A program made the translations under genes and the position numbers. A DNA stretch of 27,181 nucleotides, taken from the NCBI GenBank assembly GCA_002422725.1, contig DITE01000010.1, forward strand, positions 3,421 through 30,601, written 5' to 3'. This stretch comes from Bacteroidales bacterium UBA6192. Its GTDB lineage: Bacteria > Bacteroidota > Bacteroidia > Bacteroidales > F082. Under the pieces are notes generated by a model, which saw only the letters and a list, made by a program, of their open reading frames with translations, did not search any database and was not told the origin of the DNA. Within the stretch, counting starts at the first letter, position 1; each line of letters begins with the position of its first letter. Positions 23,407 through 27,181 of this stretch are shown here, piece by piece.

Positions 23407-26400
23407 GCTTTCTCAATTATTTTTATCTCTTCTTCCGTCAATTCGTAAAGCTGGTAAACCAGTTGGTCTATTTGGGTTTCTACAGTTTTAATATCTGCTT
23501 GCTGATTATTATTTTTTTCACGAATAGCTATTTCAGCTAATTCAGTCAGTTTCGTTTTAATATTATCATCAAAATTCGGAATCGGGATTTGTTCAAAATA
23601 CTGTGGTTTAACTTCTATGTAACCACCGCTTCTGATTACGCAAACACTCTTTAAAAAGTGCCAAACAACTTTTGAATTGAGAACGGCTAATAATGCTTTA
23701 TCATTGGAAGGTAAAAATACTGCTGGAGCATTTAAGTAAACCCCTGTTTCATCAAATGCAAACTTGTTGTTGTTTTGAAGATTTGGAAAAATGATTTTCG
23801 GTTTCTCAAAAAAATCATAATAAGCGCAATTTCTTAGTTCCCACCAAAACTCACCTTTGTCGAAACGCATTAATGCCTTCTCTTTGAATGGTTCAAGATG
23901 ATTGAATATTTCAGGATAGGTTTCTTTCATTTTTTCAAATGCCACATCTTCACTCAGTTTCCCAAAATTTTTTGATGTTGATTTGCTTTCAAAAACAATC
24001 ATTTTTTTGAAAGATCGGGGAGTTGCCCATTTCTTCAAATCTTTACCATCATAAACATCCCTCAAAACACTATAGCTTCCCAATTTATTTTCTGTAACGA
24101 ATGCTTCATTTAATCCTGTAATTATTCCCCTGAAACACCTTCCAAATTTTTCTTCAATAGTTTTATGACTTTGAATTTTCGCTAAAATATTTTGCTCAAA
24201 TGAATTGATGAAATTCCAAGCAGAAGTGTTCAATTTGTCTTGTGCTACTTCTGTGTATATGGATTTATTGCTTAACAACTCTTTATTGTAAAAATTAGCT
24301 TTTGTGTATTTGAAAAATTTGAAATGGCTTTTGTGATTTGCTTTCTGGGCTATTAGTATAATTGGGTAGGTTGTTGCTTCTTCAAAAACAACAACATCTG
24401 TAAAGTCAATATAACTTTCAAATCTGAAATTGTTTTCTACAAATTCCCTTAAAGTCTTTCCTGCTGTAGTTTTATCGAAACTGTTGTTAATGAAAGAAAA
24501 GTAACCTTTGTCTTTCATTATGCTGTGGCTCAATTCATAGAAGTAAGAAAAAATGTCACCACCTGATGAAAATACTTTAAAGTTGGTTTGAAGATAATTT
24601 TTAAAATCTCCAAGTTCTTCCTGCCTGATATACGGCGGATTCCCAATCACCACATCAAAGCCCACAAAATCGCCATCATCGTTCAGCACCTCAGGAAATT
24701 CAAAGCGCCATTCAAAGGCGTTTTCGTAAATTTTACTTGCCTTTTTCTCTTCAAGTTTTGCGGTTATCTGGTTGATCTCCATTTCAAGCTTATCCTGCTC
24801 TGCTTTTCGCTTTTTATCCAGATTCTTTGCGTTTTCACCATAGATAGAGTCGGGTTCAAAGAGAAAACTACCGGTAAACCGATGGTATAGCTCATTGATC
24901 AATTTGTCCAACCGCTTTTTTAAAGGGTCATTCATCCCTATCTCTGAGGAAAACCCCTGCTTAATTTGCAAGATGAGTTTTGTCATTTCCCGCTTTTGCT
25001 CTTTGTTCTCGGCATTTTGGTAAGTTGACACAGCTATACGATAGCTGTCAATATTCCATTTGCTTTTCCTCAGGGCTTGTTTTATATCGGAATCAATGGC
25101 AAAACGGCTCACCAGCGAATTTCCACATTTGATGTTGATGTCGATGTTTGGAAGGGTTTCCAATTCTGTGCTGTTTTTGTAGTAAGCGTTTTTCAACAGC
25201 TCGATCCACAAACGCAAACGGCAGATTTTTACAGAATTAGGGTTAATGTCAACGCCAAACAGGCAGCTTTCGATAATCGTTTGCTTTTCGTGAAACAGCG
25301 TTTCCTGCACGCGTTGACGCTCCCTGTTGTTGGGATTGTACTCAAACAGTTCCCCGTCTTCATCTGTTACGATCAAATCATCGTTAACAACCTCAAAATG
25401 ATATTCTTTCAAGCGCCTGCCTTCACGGTCCTGTAGAATTTTGAGGTCGCTTTTTATCGCAATCATCTCATTCAGCGCCGAAACCAAAAAATGTCCCGAA
25501 CCAACAGCAGGGTCGCATATTTTGATGCTGTTTACAATGCTGTTGGCTTCTTTGCGGTCTTCAATCCTGTCATAAAGTTCATCTATGCTGCTGCAGTTCC
25601 ATTGTTTGGTATCGTTGAATTTCTGCACTACGGCCTTGCGGATGGTTTCGCGGCACATATACATGGTGATGAAACCGGGAGTGAAGAACGAACCGTCCTT
25701 GTAGCCGTTTATTTTCTCGAAAATCAAGCCCAGCACCGAAGCATTGATGAGCGTTTTGTTCTCTTCCTGAATTTCTTCCGAACCCTCGCTGCTGAAATCG
25801 TAAGCGTTCAAAAACTCAAACAGGTATTCCAACGTGATTAACGAACCCGCTCTTTTCTTTCCCTGCTCGTTTTTTAGTACCGTTGAGCCGATGACAGGGA
25901 TGGTTTTGTCTCCTTTCAGATTGCTGATAAACAAGGTAGAATGCTCAATTTCTGTTGGCTCAAAAAGCGAAGAATTGAGGTAAGGAACTTTTTCAAAAAG
26001 TTGTTTTACATCCTGGTTTCTATCGTCATACTTTCGAGCTAACACCTGAAAAAACAAACTATTTAAGTCGTCATAGTTTTTGATTTTGTCTAAACTTAAA
26101 AAAGAATACGACTTGTCGCCTTTGTGGTAGTTGATTAGTTGGGCTTCCAACAATTTGAGAAACAAAATTCTGTTGATCCAGGTGATGCTCAATTCAAGTC
26201 CAACGTTGAATAAACGTTCTTGTTGAGTGTTTCCAAATTGGCCTGGTCGGTCTAAACGGCTAATTTTGTCAAGGCTATCAAGTTGTATGATAGTATCTTC
26301 AAGAATACTGCCCGAGTTTCGATGATCTTCCCTGTTTCGTTCAATTAGTTTTTTGCTTCCTTCTTTGGTTTCGGTCAAACCGATGATGTGCAACAACTCG

Positions 26401-27158
26401 CTGTAAAAACGCTTGTCGAGGCTGTTGCTGTCATTGGTGAACGGAAGTTTCAACAGATGCTCGGGCGACAGAAGCTTGAAGAGGGCAATCAGCAGGTTGT
26501 CGTCGGCTTTGTCGGCATTGCGCAGGGGTTTTTGGTAGTCCTGAAGGTTGAAATACGCAAATTCAATTTCGGCCGTGATGCTGTCAATAAAGGGCTCGGC
26601 GATCTGCTTGTAGAAGAAATCGGTTTTGGTGTCGGCCAAACGTCCGCTTTCAAATTCGGTGAATTGTTTCACAAGGTATTTGTTCTGGGCAAAAAGCCTG
26701 TCGAACAGGGTGGCGTCAAAAATGAACCATTCGTTGATGTTGGTTGCCACCAGGTGTTTTACCTCAAGATTTTTGAGCGTAATTCTCTCGCGTAAGTAAT
26801 ACAAGACCAATTCCTGAAATGCTTTTGCATTCAATTTTTTGGTGGAAATCATTTCGTTTTTATTGGTCGGCTTTTTGGCTTCGATGATCACGCCAACCGT
26901 TGAGCTTGCTTGTGGTCCGTTATGAATAACAAGGTCGTTGCGGCCTTTGGTGTTGATGAAATGGTTTGGGTCGTAATAGGTTTTCTTTAAAAAGTCTGAA
27001 ACTAAGTTTTTGTGAAACTCTTCGCTTTCGGTGTCGTTTGTCCTGTCGAGCAAGGTAATAAGATTAGCCTTGAACCCTTCGATCTCGGTCCTGTTGGGTT
27101 TTACTTTTAAAAAGGCTTTATTCAGTGCCTTACGTGGTTTCAATATGTTTATCTTCAT
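23403..27158 (-). CDS. Type IIG restriction-modification enzyme (Eco57I-like), single chain
   Basis: This is a 1251-residue bifunctional endonuclease and N6-adenine methyltransferase. The N-terminal PD-(D/E)xK nuclease shows D75 (GRNDLVIHN) and E93-A-K95 (VGVIIEAKKP). A helical connector follows (about 180-500), including SVLGLIFEKINGYKDGSFFTP just before the methylase. Methylase motif I is KICDPAVGSGHFLVSALNE (D549). The Eco57I-type segment ESCLFGVDINPNSVKICRLRLWIELLKNAYY comes next, and motif IV NPPY is at 840-843 (VIGNPPYIRQEEL). The last 300 residues form the DNA specificity region (FRGIITGLNEAFV ... GGYIEVKPQYFEQIPIP), resembling TaqI-type C-terminal domains. One chain thus recognises, modifies and cuts. 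The ATG at 27158 fits family N-termini (KPRKALNKAFLKVKPNR), but the frame stays open to the window edge, so an earlier start is possible. The recognition site is unknown. Confidence 0.93.
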   Translation of the reverse strand: MKINILKPRKALNKAFLKVKPNRTEIEGFKANLITLLDRTNDTESEEFHKNLVSDFLKKTYYDPNHFINTKGRNDLVIHNGPQASSTVGVIIEAKKPTNKNEMISTKKLNAKAFQELVLYYLRERITLKNLEVKHLVATNINEWFIFDATLFDRLFAQNKYLVKQFTEFESGRLADTKTDFFYKQIAEPFIDSITAEIEFAYFNLQDYQKPLRNADKADDNLLIALFKLLSPEHLLKLPFTNDSNSLDKRFYSELLHIIGLTETKEGSKKLIERNREDHRNSGSILEDTIIQLDSLDKISRLDRPGQFGNTQQERLFNVGLELSITWINRILFLKLLEAQLINYHKGDKSYSFLSLDKIKNYDDLNSLFFQVLARKYDDRNQDVKQLFEKVPYLNSSLFEPTEIEHSTLFISNLKGDKTIPVIGSTVLKNEQGKKRAGSLITLEYLFEFLNAYDFSSEGSEEIQEENKTLINASVLGLIFEKINGYKDGSFFTPGFITMYMCRETIRKAVVQKFNDTKQWNCSSIDELYDRIEDRKEANSIVNSIKICDPAVGSGHFLVSALNEMIAIKSDLKILQDREGRRLKEYHFEVVNDDLIVTDEDGELFEYNPNNRERQRVQETLFHEKQTIIESCLFGVDINPNSVKICRLRLWIELLKNAYYKNSTELETLPNIDINIKCGNSLVSRFAIDSDIKQALRKSKWNIDSYRIAVSTYQNAENKEQKREMTKLILQIKQGFSSEIGMNDPLKKRLDKLINELYHRFTGSFLFEPDSIYGENAKNLDKKRKAEQDKLEMEINQITAKLEEKKASKIYENAFEWRFEFPEVLNDDGDFVGFDVVIGNPPYIRQEELGDFKNYLQTNFKVFSSGGDIFSYFYELSHSIMKDKGYFSFINNSFDKTTAGKTLREFVENNFRFESYIDFTDVVVFEEATTYPIILIAQKANHKSHFKFFKYTKANFYNKELLSNKSIYTEVAQDKLNTSAWNFINSFEQNILAKIQSHKTIEEKFGRCFRGIITGLNEAFVTENKLGSYSVLRDVYDGKDLKKWATPRSFKKMIVFESKSTSKNFGKLSEDVAFEKMKETYPEIFNHLEPFKEKALMRFDKGEFWWELRNCAYYDFFEKPKIIFPNLQNNNKFAFDETGVYLNAPAVFLPSNDKALLAVLNSKVVWHFLKSVCVIRSGGYIEVKPQYFEQIPIPNFDDNIKTKLTELAEIAIREKNNNQQADIKTVETQIDQLVYQLYELTEEEIKIIEKA

Positions 27159-27181
27159 TTTCTCCAGGTCTTTTATTTCAC

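Noticed and set aside
24588..26795. Several plus-strand ORFs of 100-135 codons opposite the type IIG gene
   Set aside because: They are antisense to a well-defined enzyme with intact motifs, and none has recognisable domains.
23403..27158. Assignment of the large methylase to BREX PglX
   Set aside because: It has an N-terminal PD-(D/E)xK nuclease core, and no brxA/B/C, pglZ or other BREX genes are in the window, though sequence beyond 27181 is unseen.

Overview
The window comes from a Bacteroidota chromosome, probably Bacteroidales-like. The evidence is a type IX secretion (T9SS) C-terminal sorting domain, many LxxC lipoproteins, an archaeal-type prolyl-tRNA synthetase as used in this phylum, a FadL/OmpP1-type porin, a PagL-like outer-membrane deacylase, a TPR/PAS histidine kinase, and A/T-rich start regions mostly without Shine-Dalgarno sequences. 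There are no rRNA, tRNA or CRISPR features, and no transposase or integrase gene that I can recognise.

Left part (1-12905), housekeeping and envelope genes. A TPR-like protein is cut by the left edge. It converges on a FadL-family outer-membrane protein across a bidirectional terminator. Next come a Gly/Tyr/Ser-rich lipoprotein ending in a 15-bp minisatellite, and the divergent proS. A tight two-gene minus-strand unit follows: a PagL-like lipid A deacylase and a DUF2807-like lipoprotein. Divergent from it is a plus-strand run: a TPR-PAS-PAS sensor kinase, a stand-alone receiver protein, MazG, and a PAP2 phosphatase.

Middle (12906-16461). One large minus-strand gene encodes a secreted M60/enhancin-type zinc metallopeptidase with a T9SS tail. 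Upstream of it lies an array of five 19-20-bp repeats, then about 500 bp without a convincing gene that carries degenerate inverted repeats. This looks like the border between core and accessory DNA.

Right part (16462-27181), visibly A/T-richer and entirely on the minus strand. In order of transcription it holds: a single-chain type IIG restriction-modification enzyme (N-terminal PD-(D/E)xK nuclease, Eco57I-type N6-adenine methylase, C-terminal specificity region), a two-helix membrane protein overlapping it by ATGA, a 46-residue proline-rich basic microprotein too short for routine ORF calling, a His-rich exported protein, and a CzcB-CzcA-CzcC-like RND metal efflux tripartite system. The right half therefore looks like a defence-plus-metal-resistance island. 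The least explained pieces are the two small proteins and the TTGGC-rich spacer between the restriction and metal modules.
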